DNA of 14,053 nt from Gammaproteobacteria bacterium (GTDB lineage: Bacteria > Pseudomonadota > Gammaproteobacteria > Steroidobacterales > Steroidobacteraceae), in the NCBI GenBank assembly GCA_030830595.1, contig JAURMS010000094.1:1-14053 (forward strand). The letters are read 5' to 3'. The position numbers and the translations under genes are program-made. Every line of letters starts with the position of its first letter. The stretch's first letter is position 1. Below the pieces are notes generated by a model that saw nothing but the letters and a program-made list of their open reading frames with translations, did not search any database and was not told where the DNA came from. Shown here piece by piece: positions 6,986-14,053 of the stretch.

Positions 6986-7788
6986 TGAGCACTTCACGCT
7001 ACACGCTTGCTGAACTGTGCATCACCCAGTGTGCCGAGGTCTGGCGCGATGCCGGCGAGGTCCTCGCCACGGGTTTCGGGGTCGTGCCGCGCCTCGGTGC
7101 GGGTCTCGCCACCCTGACCTTCAGCCCGGACCTGATGATGACCGATGGCGAGGCCTACCTCCTCGCCGAACCGGTGGCACTCGGTCCGCGCGCGGCGCGC
7201 GCCGCCAAGGTCGAGGGTTGGATGCCCTACTCGCGAACCTTCGACCTGCTTTGGCAGGGTCGGCGTCACGCCCTGGTGGGTCCCGTCCAGGTCGATCGCT
7301 ATGGGCAGATGAACATCAGCCTGGTGGGTGATTATGCGCGGCCCAAGGCCGCCATCCTCGGGGTGCGCGGGCTGGCCGGCAACTCCATCTCGCACCCGAA
7401 CAGCATGTTCGTGCCGAACCACTCGCCGCGCGTGTTCGTGTCGGGCGAGGTCGACATGGTCTGCAGCGCCGGATACAACCCGGCGCGCTGGCCTGAAGGC
7501 AAGGTGCCGGAGTCGCTGGTCATCGGCCGCGTGATCACCAACCTCGGCGTGCTCGACTTCGGCGGCAAGGACCATGCCCCGCGCCTGCTCTCGGTGCACC
7601 CTGGCGTCAGCGTGGCCGAGGTGATCGAGGCCACCGGCTTCCCGCTCGAGTGCGCTGCGGAGATCCCCGTCACGCCGGCGCCTACCGACGAGCAGCTTGC
7701 GCTGATCCGCGAGCGCCTGGATCCGCAGGACCTGCGGGCCACCGCATTCAAGGGCAACCCGCCGGGCGACAGGACATCCAGCGCATGA
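6985..7788 (+). CDS. ipdB: IpdB, beta subunit of COCHEA-CoA hydrolase
   Basis: This is the partner subunit of IpdA for hydrolytic opening of the last carbocycle of the steroid nucleus. The 267-residue protein carries the IpdB series: LATLTFSPDLMMTDGEAYLL (residues 41-60), EGWMPYSRTFD (77-87), the QVDRYGQMNIS segment (102-112), GVRGLAGNSISH (126-137), VITNLGVLDFGGKDH and SVHPGVS. The gene begins at an ATG sharing one base with the ipdA stop (TGATG), which fits 1:1 subunit synthesis. It is somewhat longer at the C terminus than the mycobacterial protein, ending in FKGNPPGDRTSSA. Its stop overlaps the next gene as ATGA. Confidence 0.93.
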   Translation: MSTSRYTLAELCITQCAEVWRDAGEVLATGFGVVPRLGAGLATLTFSPDLMMTDGEAYLLAEPVALGPRAARAAKVEGWMPYSRTFDLLWQGRRHALVGPVQVDRYGQMNISLVGDYARPKAAILGVRGLAGNSISHPNSMFVPNHSPRVFVSGEVDMVCSAGYNPARWPEGKVPESLVIGRVITNLGVLDFGGKDHAPRLLSVHPGVSVAEVIEATGFPLECAAEIPVTPAPTDEQLALIRERLDPQDLRATAFKGNPPGDRTSSA

Positions 7789-8672
7789 GCGACATCCACT
7801 ACGAGACCGACACACCGGTGCTGTACGAGACTCGCGGCGCGATCGCCTGGCTCACACTGAACCGGCCCGGCTTCGCCAACTCGCAGAACTCGCAGATGAC
7901 CTACGCCATCGACGAGTGCCTGCAGCGTGCAGTGAATGACGATGCCGTGAAGGTGATCGTGCTGCGCGGCGCGGGCAAGCATTTTTCCGGCGGCCACGAC
8001 ATCGGCACCCCCGGGCGTGACGTGGCGAAGAGCTGGCCGGATCGGCGGACGCTCTGGTACGACCACGTCAACAAGCCCGGCGCCGAGCTGGCCTATGTCC
8101 GCGAGCAGGAGGTCTACCTCGGCATGTGCCGACGCTGGCGGGAACTGCCGAAGCCCACCATCGCGATGGTCCATGGCGCCTGCATCGCCGGCGGGCTGAT
8201 GCTGGCCTGGGTCTGCGACCTCATCGTGGCTGCCGACGATGCCTACTTCGCCGATCCAGTCGTGCGCATGGGCATTCCCGGTGTCGAGTACTTCGCCCAT
8301 CCCTACGAGCTGAATCCGCGCATCGCCAAGGAATTCCTGTTCACCGGCGAGCGCATGGGTGCCGAGCGTGCGTTCCAGATGGGGATGGTGAATCGCGTCG
8401 TGCCTCGCGCGGAACTGGAGTCCAGCACTACGGCGCTGGCCGAGCGCATCGCCGAGATGCCGCGCCTGGGGCTGGCGCTGACCAAGCAGGCCATCAATCA
8501 CGTCGAGGACCTGCAGGGCAAGCGCGCCGCGATGGATGCCGTCTTCCACATGCATCACTTCGCGCACGCCCAGGGACAGCTCACCGTCGGCAACAACCTC
8601 GGCGGCATGGACGCCAAGTCCATGGCGGCCGCCAACAAGGCCGGCGAGACCGAGCCGAAAGGCGAGGGCTGA
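7785..8672 (+). CDS. Crotonase-superfamily protein lacking canonical catalytic Glu pair
   Basis: This 295-residue protein has the enoyl-CoA hydratase/isomerase fold: ITWL-like start AIAWLTLNRPGFAN (residues 19-32), oxyanion-hole segment HFSGGHDIG (66-74), and the second oxyanion strand ACIAGGLMLAWVCD (132-145). The two glutamates of classic hydratase are replaced, with Met139 aligned to the first and Val159 (FADPVV) to the second. Glu168 in GIPGVEYFAHP is a possible substitute acid/base. An inserted segment (~80-120, rich in Trp and Tyr) makes it longer than usual. It starts at an ATGA overlap with ipdB and is followed by ipdC after 2 nt, so it belongs to ring C/D breakdown. It could hydrate an enoyl-CoA in late beta-oxidation, or act as a C-C hydrolase like EchA20. 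It is not EchA20 itself, which lies downstream. Confidence 0.85.
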   Translation: MSDIHYETDTPVLYETRGAIAWLTLNRPGFANSQNSQMTYAIDECLQRAVNDDAVKVIVLRGAGKHFSGGHDIGTPGRDVAKSWPDRRTLWYDHVNKPGAELAYVREQEVYLGMCRRWRELPKPTIAMVHGACIAGGLMLAWVCDLIVAADDAYFADPVVRMGIPGVEYFAHPYELNPRIAKEFLFTGERMGAERAFQMGMVNRVVPRAELESSTTALAERIAEMPRLGLALTKQAINHVEDLQGKRAAMDAVFHMHHFAHAQGQLTVGNNLGGMDAKSMAAANKAGETEPKGEG

Positions 8673-8674
8673 GC

Positions 8675-9733
8675 GTGTCCGCCGCCCTGCATACGCCGCT
8701 GGTCGACTTGCTCGGCTGCCGGTATCCCATCGTGCAGACCGCCATGGGCTGGGTGGCGCGCCCCGAACTGGTGGCTGCGTCCTGCAACGCCGGTGCCTTC
8801 GGCTTCCTGGCCGCGGCCTCGCTGCGTGCCGAGGAGGTTGGCCCGGCCATCGACCGGGTGCGGGAGCTGACGGACCAGCCCTTCGGGGTCAACTTCCACA
8901 TGTTCCAGCCGGGCGCGGCAAAGATCGTCGATACGGTCATCGCGGCGGGAGTACGCGCCGTCAGTTTCGGCCGTGGTCCCGACAAGGCGATGGTCCGGCG
9001 ATTCCGCGATGCCGGCATCGTCTGCATGCCCACCGTGGGCGCGGTGCGTCACGCCCAGAAGATGGTGTCCATCGGCGTGGATGCCATCACCATCCAGGGC
9101 GGCGAAGGCGGCGGGCATACCGGATTCGTGCCGACCACGCTCCTGCTGCCGCAGGTGCTCGATGCCGTGAAGGTGCCGGTGGTGGCGGCCGGTGGATTTT
9201 TCGATGGCCGTGGCCTGGTCGCTGCCCTGGCCTACGGGGCCGCTGGCGTGGCCATGGGCACGCGTTTCCTGATGACCCGCGACTGTCCCGTGCCGGAACC
9301 CACCAAGACCCGCTACACGGCTGCCGGACTCGATGACATCGTCCTCACCACCCGCCTCGACGGCCTGCAGCATCGCCTGATCCGCAACGAGGTCCTGGCC
9401 GGCTTCGAGCATGCCGGTCCGCTCGGGCTGCTGGTGGGTGCGCTGCGCAACGCGCTCCGCCTGAAGCGCCTGACCGGGGCGAAGCTGGGTGAACTGGTCG
9501 AGGCCGCGCGCGGCATGCAGCGCGAGGGCGGCTTGTCCTTCGGCCAGGCCCTGATGGCGGCCAATTCACCGGTGCTGATCGAGCGCTCCATGATCCAGGG
9601 TCGTCCTTCCGAGGGCGTGATGTCGACTGGACAGGTGGCCGGCATCCTCGATGACCTGCCCAGCTGCGAGGAACTGGTCGCGCGCATCGTCAGCGAAGCC
9701 GAAGGCCGCCTGCGCGAACTGTGTGGAGGATGA
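8675..9733 (+). CDS. ipdC: IpdC, flavin oxidoreductase of the nitronate monooxygenase family
   Basis: This FMN-binding TIM-barrel enzyme of the 2-nitropropane dioxygenase family is required in HIP degradation to desaturate/oxidise the CoA-thioester of the C/D-ring intermediate before ring opening. Its 352 residues open with LLGCRYPIVQTAMGWVARPE (residues 12-31). They contain PFGVNFHM (69-76), the phosphate-binding QGGEGGGHTG (141-150), PVVAAGGFFDGRG (168-180) and GVAMGTRF (191-198). The late GQVAGILDDLPSCEELV is nearly word for word that of mycobacterial IpdC. A GTG start at 8675 is used, with GAGGG 6 nt upstream. The frame continues upstream inside the crotonase gene, but that part has no family resemblance. 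The reaction assigned comes from family knowledge, not from this sequence. Confidence 0.92.
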   Translation: MSAALHTPLVDLLGCRYPIVQTAMGWVARPELVAASCNAGAFGFLAAASLRAEEVGPAIDRVRELTDQPFGVNFHMFQPGAAKIVDTVIAAGVRAVSFGRGPDKAMVRRFRDAGIVCMPTVGAVRHAQKMVSIGVDAITIQGGEGGGHTGFVPTTLLLPQVLDAVKVPVVAAGGFFDGRGLVAALAYGAAGVAMGTRFLMTRDCPVPEPTKTRYTAAGLDDIVLTTRLDGLQHRLIRNEVLAGFEHAGPLGLLVGALRNALRLKRLTGAKLGELVEAARGMQREGGLSFGQALMAANSPVLIERSMIQGRPSEGVMSTGQVAGILDDLPSCEELVARIVSEAEGRLRELCGG

Positions 9734-9737
9734 ACCC

Positions 9738-10487
9738 ATGCCGATAAGAGTCGACGTGCGTGACCGGGTGGCGGAGATCGTGCTGGCCCATCCGCCGGTG
9801 AATGCCCTCGATGGCGCCACCTGGCTGGAGCTGGCCAGCGTCATCGAGCGCACCGGCCGTGACGAGTCCATCCGCTGCGTGATGATTCACGGCGAGGCCA
9901 AGGGCTTCTGTGCCGGTGTCGACATCAAGGAGCTGCAGGCCCATCCGGAGCGCATCGTCGACGTCAACCGCGGTAACTACCTCAGCTTCAAGGCCGTGCG
10001 CGCCTGCGAGGTCCCGGTGGTGGTCGCCGCACATGGCTTCATCATTGGTGGTGGCATCGGCCTGTGTGGCGCCAGCGACGTCATCATCGCCGCGGACGAT
10101 GCCTTCTTTTCGCTGCCCGAGATCGACCGCGGCGCCATGGGCGGCGCCTCGCACCTGGCGCGCATGCTGCCGTTGCACAAGGTGCGCTCGCTGTTCTTCA
10201 CCGGCGGCCGCTGTTCGGCCGAGGAAGCCTATCGGCTGGGCGCGATAGAGAAGGTGGTGCCGCGTGCCGACCTGTTGGCCGAGGCCCGCGCCTTTTGCGA
10301 CGTGATTGCCGCCAAGAGTCGTCGCGCGCTCGTGCTGGCCAAGGAATCGCTGAACGGCATCGAGCCCCACGACGTGGACCGTTCCTACCGCTTCGAGCAA
10401 GGCTTCACGCTCGAGATGTATATGAGCCCCGATTCCCAGAAGTCCCGCGACGCCTTCGTCGAGGGCAAGGAAAACGCGAGGTTCTGA
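9738..10487 (+). CDS. echA20: EchA20, ring-D-opening crotonase hydrolase
   Basis: EchA20 hydrolytically opens ring D of the indene-dione CoA ester (HIEC-CoA) to give COCHEA-CoA, the IpdAB substrate. The 249-residue protein follows EchA20 from end to end: HPPVNALDGATWLELA (residues 18-33), KGFCAGVDIKEL (55-66), DVNRGNYLSFKAVRACEVPV, GGGIGLCGASDVIIAADDAF (104-123), LPEIDRGAMGGASHLARM and the C-terminal SYRFEQGFTLE. The position of the first classic hydratase glutamate is Gly108, while Glu128 (LPE) keeps the second, consistent with hydrolase rather than simple hydratase chemistry. The ATG at 9738 has a strong GGAGG (9725-9729) 8 nt upstream, placed over the end of ipdC. The gap to ipdC is 4 nt. 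Physically adjacent echA20 and ipdC support joint function. Confidence 0.92.
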   Translation: MPIRVDVRDRVAEIVLAHPPVNALDGATWLELASVIERTGRDESIRCVMIHGEAKGFCAGVDIKELQAHPERIVDVNRGNYLSFKAVRACEVPVVVAAHGFIIGGGIGLCGASDVIIAADDAFFSLPEIDRGAMGGASHLARMLPLHKVRSLFFTGGRCSAEEAYRLGAIEKVVPRADLLAEARAFCDVIAAKSRRALVLAKESLNGIEPHDVDRSYRFEQGFTLEMYMSPDSQKSRDAFVEGKENARF

Positions 10488-10490
10488 ACG

Positions 10491-11669
10491 GTGGCCATCG
10501 ACCTGAAGTACACCGCGCGCCAGCAGGCCCTCAGGTCCGAGGTGCGCGGATGGCTCGCGGCCAACGTGCCGACCAAGCCGCTGCCCTCCTTCGACACCGA
10601 GGCAGGCTTCGAGGCGCATCGCCAGTGGGAGGCCACCCTGAATGCCGGGCGCTGGAGCATGGTCACCTGGCCCACGGAGTACGGTGGCCGAGGCCTCGAC
10701 CTGATCGAGTGGCTGATCTTCGAGGAGGAGTATTACCGCGCCGACGCCCCGTTCAGGGTCAACCAGAACGGCGTGTTCCTGTTCGGGCCCACACTCATGG
10801 AGTACGGCACACCGGAACAGAAGGCGCGCTTTCTGCCAAGGCTCGCCTCGGGTGAGGACATCTGGGCCCAGGTCTGGTCCGAACCGCAGGCCGGCTCCGA
10901 CCTCGCGGCCCTGCGCACCACGGCCATCCGCGACGGCGACGAGTACGTGCTGAACGGCCACAAGATCTGGTCCACGCGAGCGGTGTATGCCGACTGGGGT
11001 TTCGGGCTGTTCCGTACCGATCCGACCTCCGAGCGCCATCGTGGCCTCTCCTATCTGGCGGTGCCTCTGCGCACCCCCGGGATCAGGGTGCGCGGTATCG
11101 CCCAGTTGGATGGCAAGTCCGGCTTCGCCGAGATCTTCTTCGAGGATGCGCGGGTACCCGCCAATAACCTCATCGGTGCCGAGGGACAGGGCTGGTCCAT
11201 TGCCATGGCTACGGCCGGCTTCGAGCGCGGCCTGATGCTGCGCAGTCCCGCTCGCTTTCAGCGCACCGCCCAGCGATTGGTCGAGCTGTATCGGTTGCAC
11301 GCGGCGGACTGTGATCCAGGTACCGAGGCGGCCGTCACCCAGTGCTGGATGGACGCGGAAAGTTATGCGCTGGCCACCTACATGACCGCCTCGCGGCTGA
11401 TCGCCGGCGGATCGATCGGCGCCGAGGCCAGCCTGAACAAGGTGTTCTGGTCGGAACTCGACCTGGCCATGCACCGCGCGGCACTCGCCATCCTTGGCGC
11501 CCGCGCGGAGTTGCGTGAGGCCCCGGGCGTCGAGTCGGGCGCCGTCGACGATGCCTGCCGCTGGATGGACGGCTTCCTGTTCTCGCTGGCCGGGCCCATC
11601 TACGCCGGCGCCAACGAGATCCAGCGCAACATCATTGCCGAGCGCGTGCTCGGCCTGCCGAAGGGCTGA
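10491..11669 (+). CDS. fadE31: Acyl-CoA dehydrogenase, FadE31-like catalytic subunit
   Basis: This flavoenzyme subunit introduces an alpha-beta double bond into a CoA thioester. In the late HIP pathway FadE31-33 act on the methyl-oxo-octanedioyl-CoA (MOODA-CoA) stage. The 392-residue protein has all three domains: N-terminal helices with TWPTEYGGRG, FEEEYYRADAPFR and GTPEQ; the FAD/substrate beta domain with WAQVWSEPQAGSDLA (residues 125-139) and LNGHKIWST (154-162); and C-terminal helices. The probable catalytic base is Glu245 in GFERG. The medium-chain-type glutamate position near the C terminus is Ala372 (IYAGANEIQRN), as in other steroid FadE heteromers. The ending NIIAERVLGLP is typical. 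It begins at GTG 10491 with GAGG 9 nt upstream, 3 nt after echA20. FadE30 is the main alternative, but the WAQxWSEP and RAVxxxxGFGLFR wording favours FadE31. Confidence 0.85.
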   Translation: MAIDLKYTARQQALRSEVRGWLAANVPTKPLPSFDTEAGFEAHRQWEATLNAGRWSMVTWPTEYGGRGLDLIEWLIFEEEYYRADAPFRVNQNGVFLFGPTLMEYGTPEQKARFLPRLASGEDIWAQVWSEPQAGSDLAALRTTAIRDGDEYVLNGHKIWSTRAVYADWGFGLFRTDPTSERHRGLSYLAVPLRTPGIRVRGIAQLDGKSGFAEIFFEDARVPANNLIGAEGQGWSIAMATAGFERGLMLRSPARFQRTAQRLVELYRLHAADCDPGTEAAVTQCWMDAESYALATYMTASRLIAGGSIGAEASLNKVFWSELDLAMHRAALAILGARAELREAPGVESGAVDDACRWMDGFLFSLAGPIYAGANEIQRNIIAERVLGLPKG

Positions 11670-11673
11670 GCCG

Positions 11674-12756
11674 ATGGACTTCACCTTCGAGGAAGAACAG
11701 CGCCTCGCGGCCCAGTCCCTCAGGGCACTGCTGGACGATCACTGCACCGGCGCCGACTTGAGGCGCGCGGCCGAGGCCTTGGACTTCGAGTCGTATCGTG
11801 CTGCCTGCGCTACGCGAGCCGGCAAGCTGGCCGAGCTGGGGCTTGCCGGCATGCTGATCCCGGACTCCCAGGGCGGCCTGGGCCTCGGGCCGGCCGACTT
11901 CGTCCTGCTTGCCGAGGAGGCGGGTTGGGCCGCGCTGCCGGAGCCCCTGGTCGAGTCCGAGGGCGTAGCCAACGTGCTGCTCGCAGAACTCACCAGGCAC
12001 GACGCTGCCGCTGGCGAGGTGCTGGGCGAGGTGCTCGCCGGCAGCGCCCTGGTGCTCTGTGCGCCGCCGGGTGTCGATGTGGTGTCTTCGATCGGCCTGG
12101 CCGATTACCTCCTGACTGGTGCCCACGACGGTGAGCTCGCGGTTTATCGCACCAGTGAACTGGCCATTGAGTCCGCAACGAGCGTCGATCCCCTGCGCCG
12201 CCTGGGCAGGATCAGGCAGCTTCCCGGCCGGCCCCTCGCGTCGTTGGGTGGCGAGGCCGCCCGCCTGGCGTGGCAGGCAGCGGAGGCACGCAGCGCGGTC
12301 TTCACCGCTGCCCAGTTGCTCGGACTCGCCGCGCGCATGACTGCGCTGGCCGTGGCCTATGCCCTCGAGCGTAAGCAGTTCGGTCGTGTCATTGCCGCGA
12401 ACCAGGCCGTGAAGCACCAGCTGGCCGACGTGCAGATCCGCACCGAGTTTGCCCGACCGGTCGTCTACGCTGCGAGCGCAGCACCGGGCGGGGTGAGGGC
12501 CGCCCATGCCCTGATCGCCGCGGGCGACGCTGCGCAGCTCGCTGCACAAACCGCCATCCAGGTGCATGGGGCGATGGGCTATTCCTGGGAGGTCGACCTG
12601 CAGTTCTATGCCAAGCGCGCCTGGGCACTGACCGGCCTGCAGGGCGGGCGGACTGTCCAGTTCCGGCGGGTGCATACCGCGTTACGCGACGGCGCCCTGC
12701 CCATCGGACCCGATCGCCTGTTCGACCAGGTATCCCTGCAGGGAGCACAACCATGA
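11674..12756 (+). CDS. Acyl-CoA dehydrogenase, partner subunit (FadE32/FadE33-like)
   Basis: This is the second subunit of an apparent heteromeric acyl-CoA dehydrogenase, 360 residues. N-terminal helices (residues 1-125) include ELGLAGMLIPDSQGGLGLG and the conserved EEAGW. The middle beta domain (~126-190) is shortened and lacks the SEPxxGSD-type FAD/substrate loop seen in the preceding protein. The C-terminal helices carry YALERKQFGRVI (230-240, FAD contact) and the QVHGAMGYSWEVDLQFYAKRA segment (296-316). No Glu-Arg-Gly catalytic motif is visible where the partner has Glu245, so it probably supplies cofactor contacts rather than the base. The gene begins 4 nt after the FadE31-like stop and overlaps fadA6 by ATGA. 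A cholesterol side-chain FadE role is the alternative. Which of FadE32 or FadE33 it matches cannot be settled by eye. Confidence 0.83.
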   Translation: MDFTFEEEQRLAAQSLRALLDDHCTGADLRRAAEALDFESYRAACATRAGKLAELGLAGMLIPDSQGGLGLGPADFVLLAEEAGWAALPEPLVESEGVANVLLAELTRHDAAAGEVLGEVLAGSALVLCAPPGVDVVSSIGLADYLLTGAHDGELAVYRTSELAIESATSVDPLRRLGRIRQLPGRPLASLGGEAARLAWQAAEARSAVFTAAQLLGLAARMTALAVAYALERKQFGRVIAANQAVKHQLADVQIRTEFARPVVYAASAAPGGVRAAHALIAAGDAAQLAAQTAIQVHGAMGYSWEVDLQFYAKRAWALTGLQGGRTVQFRRVHTALRDGALPIGPDRLFDQVSLQGAQP

Positions 12757-13937
12757 CCGAGGCCTACCTGATCGACGCTGTCCGCACCCCGGTCGGGCGC
12801 AAGAAGGGCAGCTTGGCCGCCATGCATCCGGCTGATCTCGGCGGCCACTCGCTGGCGGCGCTGATGCGGCGCACGGGAATCGATCCGGGTGCCGTGGAAG
12901 ACGTCATCTTCGGCTGCGTCGACACCATCGGACCGCAGGCTGGCGACATCGCGCGCACCTGCTGGCTGGTGGCGGGGCTTCCCGAGCACGTGCCCGGCAC
13001 CACCGTCGACCGTCAGTGTGGGTCGTCGCAGCAGGCCCTGCACTTCGCGGCCCAGGCCGTGATGAGCGGTACCCAGGATCTCGTGGTGGCCGGCGGCGTG
13101 CAGCAGATGAACCTCATCCCCATTTCGCAGGCCATGATCGCCGGCCAGGCGTTGGGATTCAGGGATCCCTTCCGTGACTCGCCGGGTTGGCTGGCTCGCT
13201 ACGGCGACCAGGAGGTCTCGCAGTTCCGCAGCGCCGAGATGATCGCGGAGCGCTGGAACCTGTCGCGGGTCGACATGGAGCGCTTTGCCCTGGCCAGCAA
13301 CGAGCGCGCCATCGCAGCGATTGATGCAGGACGGTTCGATGCCGAGATCGAGCCGGTGGATGCTTTCGCCCGTGACGAGACGCCGAGGCGCGGGACTTCA
13401 CTGGAGAAGATGGCGACGCTCGAGCCCCTGATGCCTGGTGGGAGGGTGACCGCGGCCGTGGCGAGCCAGATCTCCGACTGTTCGGCGGCGATCCTGGTGG
13501 CGTCCGAGGCCGCCGTGCGCACCCATGGCCTCACGCCGCGGGCCCGCATCGCCCACCTCAGCGTGCGTGCCGATGACCCGGTATGGATGCTCACCGCGCC
13601 GATTCCCGCCACGCGTCACGCGCTGGCTAAAACCGGCCTGCGGCTCGAGGACATCGACCTGTTCGAGATCAACGAGGCCTTTGCCTCGGTGGTGCTCGCC
13701 TGGCAGCAGGAGCTGGGCGTCGACCCTGCGCGGGTCAACGTGAATGGCGGGGCCATCGCGCTCGGTCATCCGCTGGGCGCGACGGGCGCGAGGCTGATGA
13801 CCTCTTTGCTGGGAGAGCTGGAGCGGCGTGGTGGCCGTTATGGCCTGCTGACCATGTGCGAAGGCGGCGGCCAGGCCAACGTCACGATCATCGAGAACTT
13901 GCGGGCCGGGAAGCCGGCACGGCTGGAGAAAGCATGA
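12753..13937 (+). CDS. fadA6: FadA6-type thiolase of the steroid C/D-ring pathway
   Basis: This thiolase cleaves the beta-ketoacyl-CoA produced after IpdAB opens ring C (MeDODA-CoA), releasing acetyl-CoA and MOODA-CoA. Its 394 residues include the nucleophile Cys89 in VDRQCGSSQQA, the NEAFA loop (307-311), the catalytic His339 in GGAIALGHPLGATGAR and the second cysteine Cys369 in TMCEGGGQANV. FadA6-like wording includes MTEAYLIDAVRT at the start, WLARYGDQEVSQFRS, TAPIPATRHAL and IAERWNLSRVDMERFAL. The start ATG overlaps the preceding stop (ATGA), with GGGAG (12741-12745) 7 nt upstream. A generic acetyl-CoA acetyltransferase is the alternative, but the operon position strongly supports FadA6. 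Confidence 0.92.
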   Translation: MTEAYLIDAVRTPVGRKKGSLAAMHPADLGGHSLAALMRRTGIDPGAVEDVIFGCVDTIGPQAGDIARTCWLVAGLPEHVPGTTVDRQCGSSQQALHFAAQAVMSGTQDLVVAGGVQQMNLIPISQAMIAGQALGFRDPFRDSPGWLARYGDQEVSQFRSAEMIAERWNLSRVDMERFALASNERAIAAIDAGRFDAEIEPVDAFARDETPRRGTSLEKMATLEPLMPGGRVTAAVASQISDCSAAILVASEAAVRTHGLTPRARIAHLSVRADDPVWMLTAPIPATRHALAKTGLRLEDIDLFEINEAFASVVLAWQQELGVDPARVNVNGGAIALGHPLGATGARLMTSLLGELERRGGRYGLLTMCEGGGQANVTIIENLRAGKPARLEKA

Positions 13938-14053
13938 GCGGAATCTGCAACGGCAGGGTGGTCATTGTGACGGGCGCTGGCCGGGGCCTCGGACGCGAAT
14001 ACGCACTGGCCTTCGCTCGCGAGGGTGCCAGCGTGGTGGTGAACGACCTGGGC
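13934..14053 (+). CDS. Short-chain dehydrogenase/reductase, 3' truncated by window end
   Basis: Only the first 40 residues are present. They form the start of a Rossmann fold: GRVVIVTGAGRGLGREYALAF has the TGxGxGxG nucleotide-binding loop (TGAGRGLG, residues 13-20). The second strand VVVNDLG ends with the acidic residue that usually prefers NAD(H). The NDLG ending is typical of the (3R)-hydroxyacyl-CoA dehydrogenase domain of MFE-2-type enzymes and of SDRs in the mycobacterial HIP cluster (Rv3548c-like). The likely job is therefore oxidation of a hydroxyacyl-CoA in the same beta-oxidation. The ATG at 13934 overlaps the fadA6 stop (ATGA), with GGAG 5 nt upstream. The exact substrate is not assignable from a fragment. 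Confidence 0.85.
   Translation, partial: MSGICNGRVVIVTGAGRGLGREYALAFAREGASVVVNDLG

Noticed and set aside
7332..8567. 411-codon minus-strand open frame opposite ipdB and the crotonase gene
   Set aside because: Same GC-driven shadow effect. Low-complexity His/Arg/Gly-rich translation without recognisable domains.
9690..11684. 664-codon open frame on the minus strand opposite echA20 and the FadE31-like gene
   Set aside because: Shadow frame from high GC bias. The plus strand holds two clear enzyme genes there, and the minus translation shows no family motif.
1..14053. Mobile element, CRISPR or RNA gene
   Set aside because: No direct-repeat arrays, transposase motifs, terminal inverted repeats or tRNA/rRNA-like segments were seen. 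Codon use looks even across the window.

Overview
The window is GC-rich, almost wholly coding, and carries a steroid-catabolism gene cluster. The clearest markers are an HsaC-type extradiol dioxygenase (A-ring cleavage) followed without a break by IpdA, IpdB, IpdC, EchA20, a FadE31/FadE32-type acyl-CoA dehydrogenase pair and a FadA6-type thiolase. These are the enzymes known from actinobacteria to dismantle the last two steroid rings (the HIP/indanedione part). The host cannot be fixed from sequence alone. GC-rich codon use, Shine-Dalgarno sites and tight ATGA overlaps suit a proteobacterial steroid degrader (my preference) but do not exclude an actinobacterium. All assignments rest on motif reading and remembered family sequences; no alignment was run.

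Layout. Block 1 (+ strand, 2-3720): a 5'-truncated acyl-CoA ligase, an amidohydrolase-fold protein that has lost most metal-ligand positions, and a KshA-like Rieske oxygenase. Block 2 (- strand, 3739-4989): an Old Yellow Enzyme family oxidoreductase with a four-cysteine cluster, convergent with block 1. A 227-bp divergent control region (4990-5216) follows, holding two copies of ATCTCGCAA, one near each candidate promoter. Block 3 (+ strand, 5217 to the end): hsaC-ipdA-ipdB-crotonase-ipdC-echA20-fadE31-like-fadE32-like-fadA6-SDR. Every junction there is an overlap or a gap of at most 4 nt, so it reads as one translationally coupled operon that runs out of the window.

How the genes fit together. 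The Rieske protein may hydroxylate the steroid nucleus. HsaC cleaves the catecholic A ring. The meta-cleavage hydrolase (HsaD), the HsaAB monooxygenase, KstD and the KshB reductase are not in the window. The C/D-ring remnant is activated by a CoA ligase (possibly the one here). IpdC and EchA20 bring about ring-D opening, IpdAB opens ring C, FadA6 performs thiolysis, and the FadE pair, a crotonase and the terminal SDR continue beta-oxidation of the resulting methyl-oxo-dioyl-CoA.

The least explained parts are the metal-ligand-poor amidohydrolase homologue, the 295-residue crotonase lacking both canonical catalytic glutamates, the OYE-family enzyme, and the shared boxes in the divergent promoter region. 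No tRNA, rRNA, CRISPR, insertion sequence or other mobile element was seen. No gene-free stretch exceeds 300 bases.
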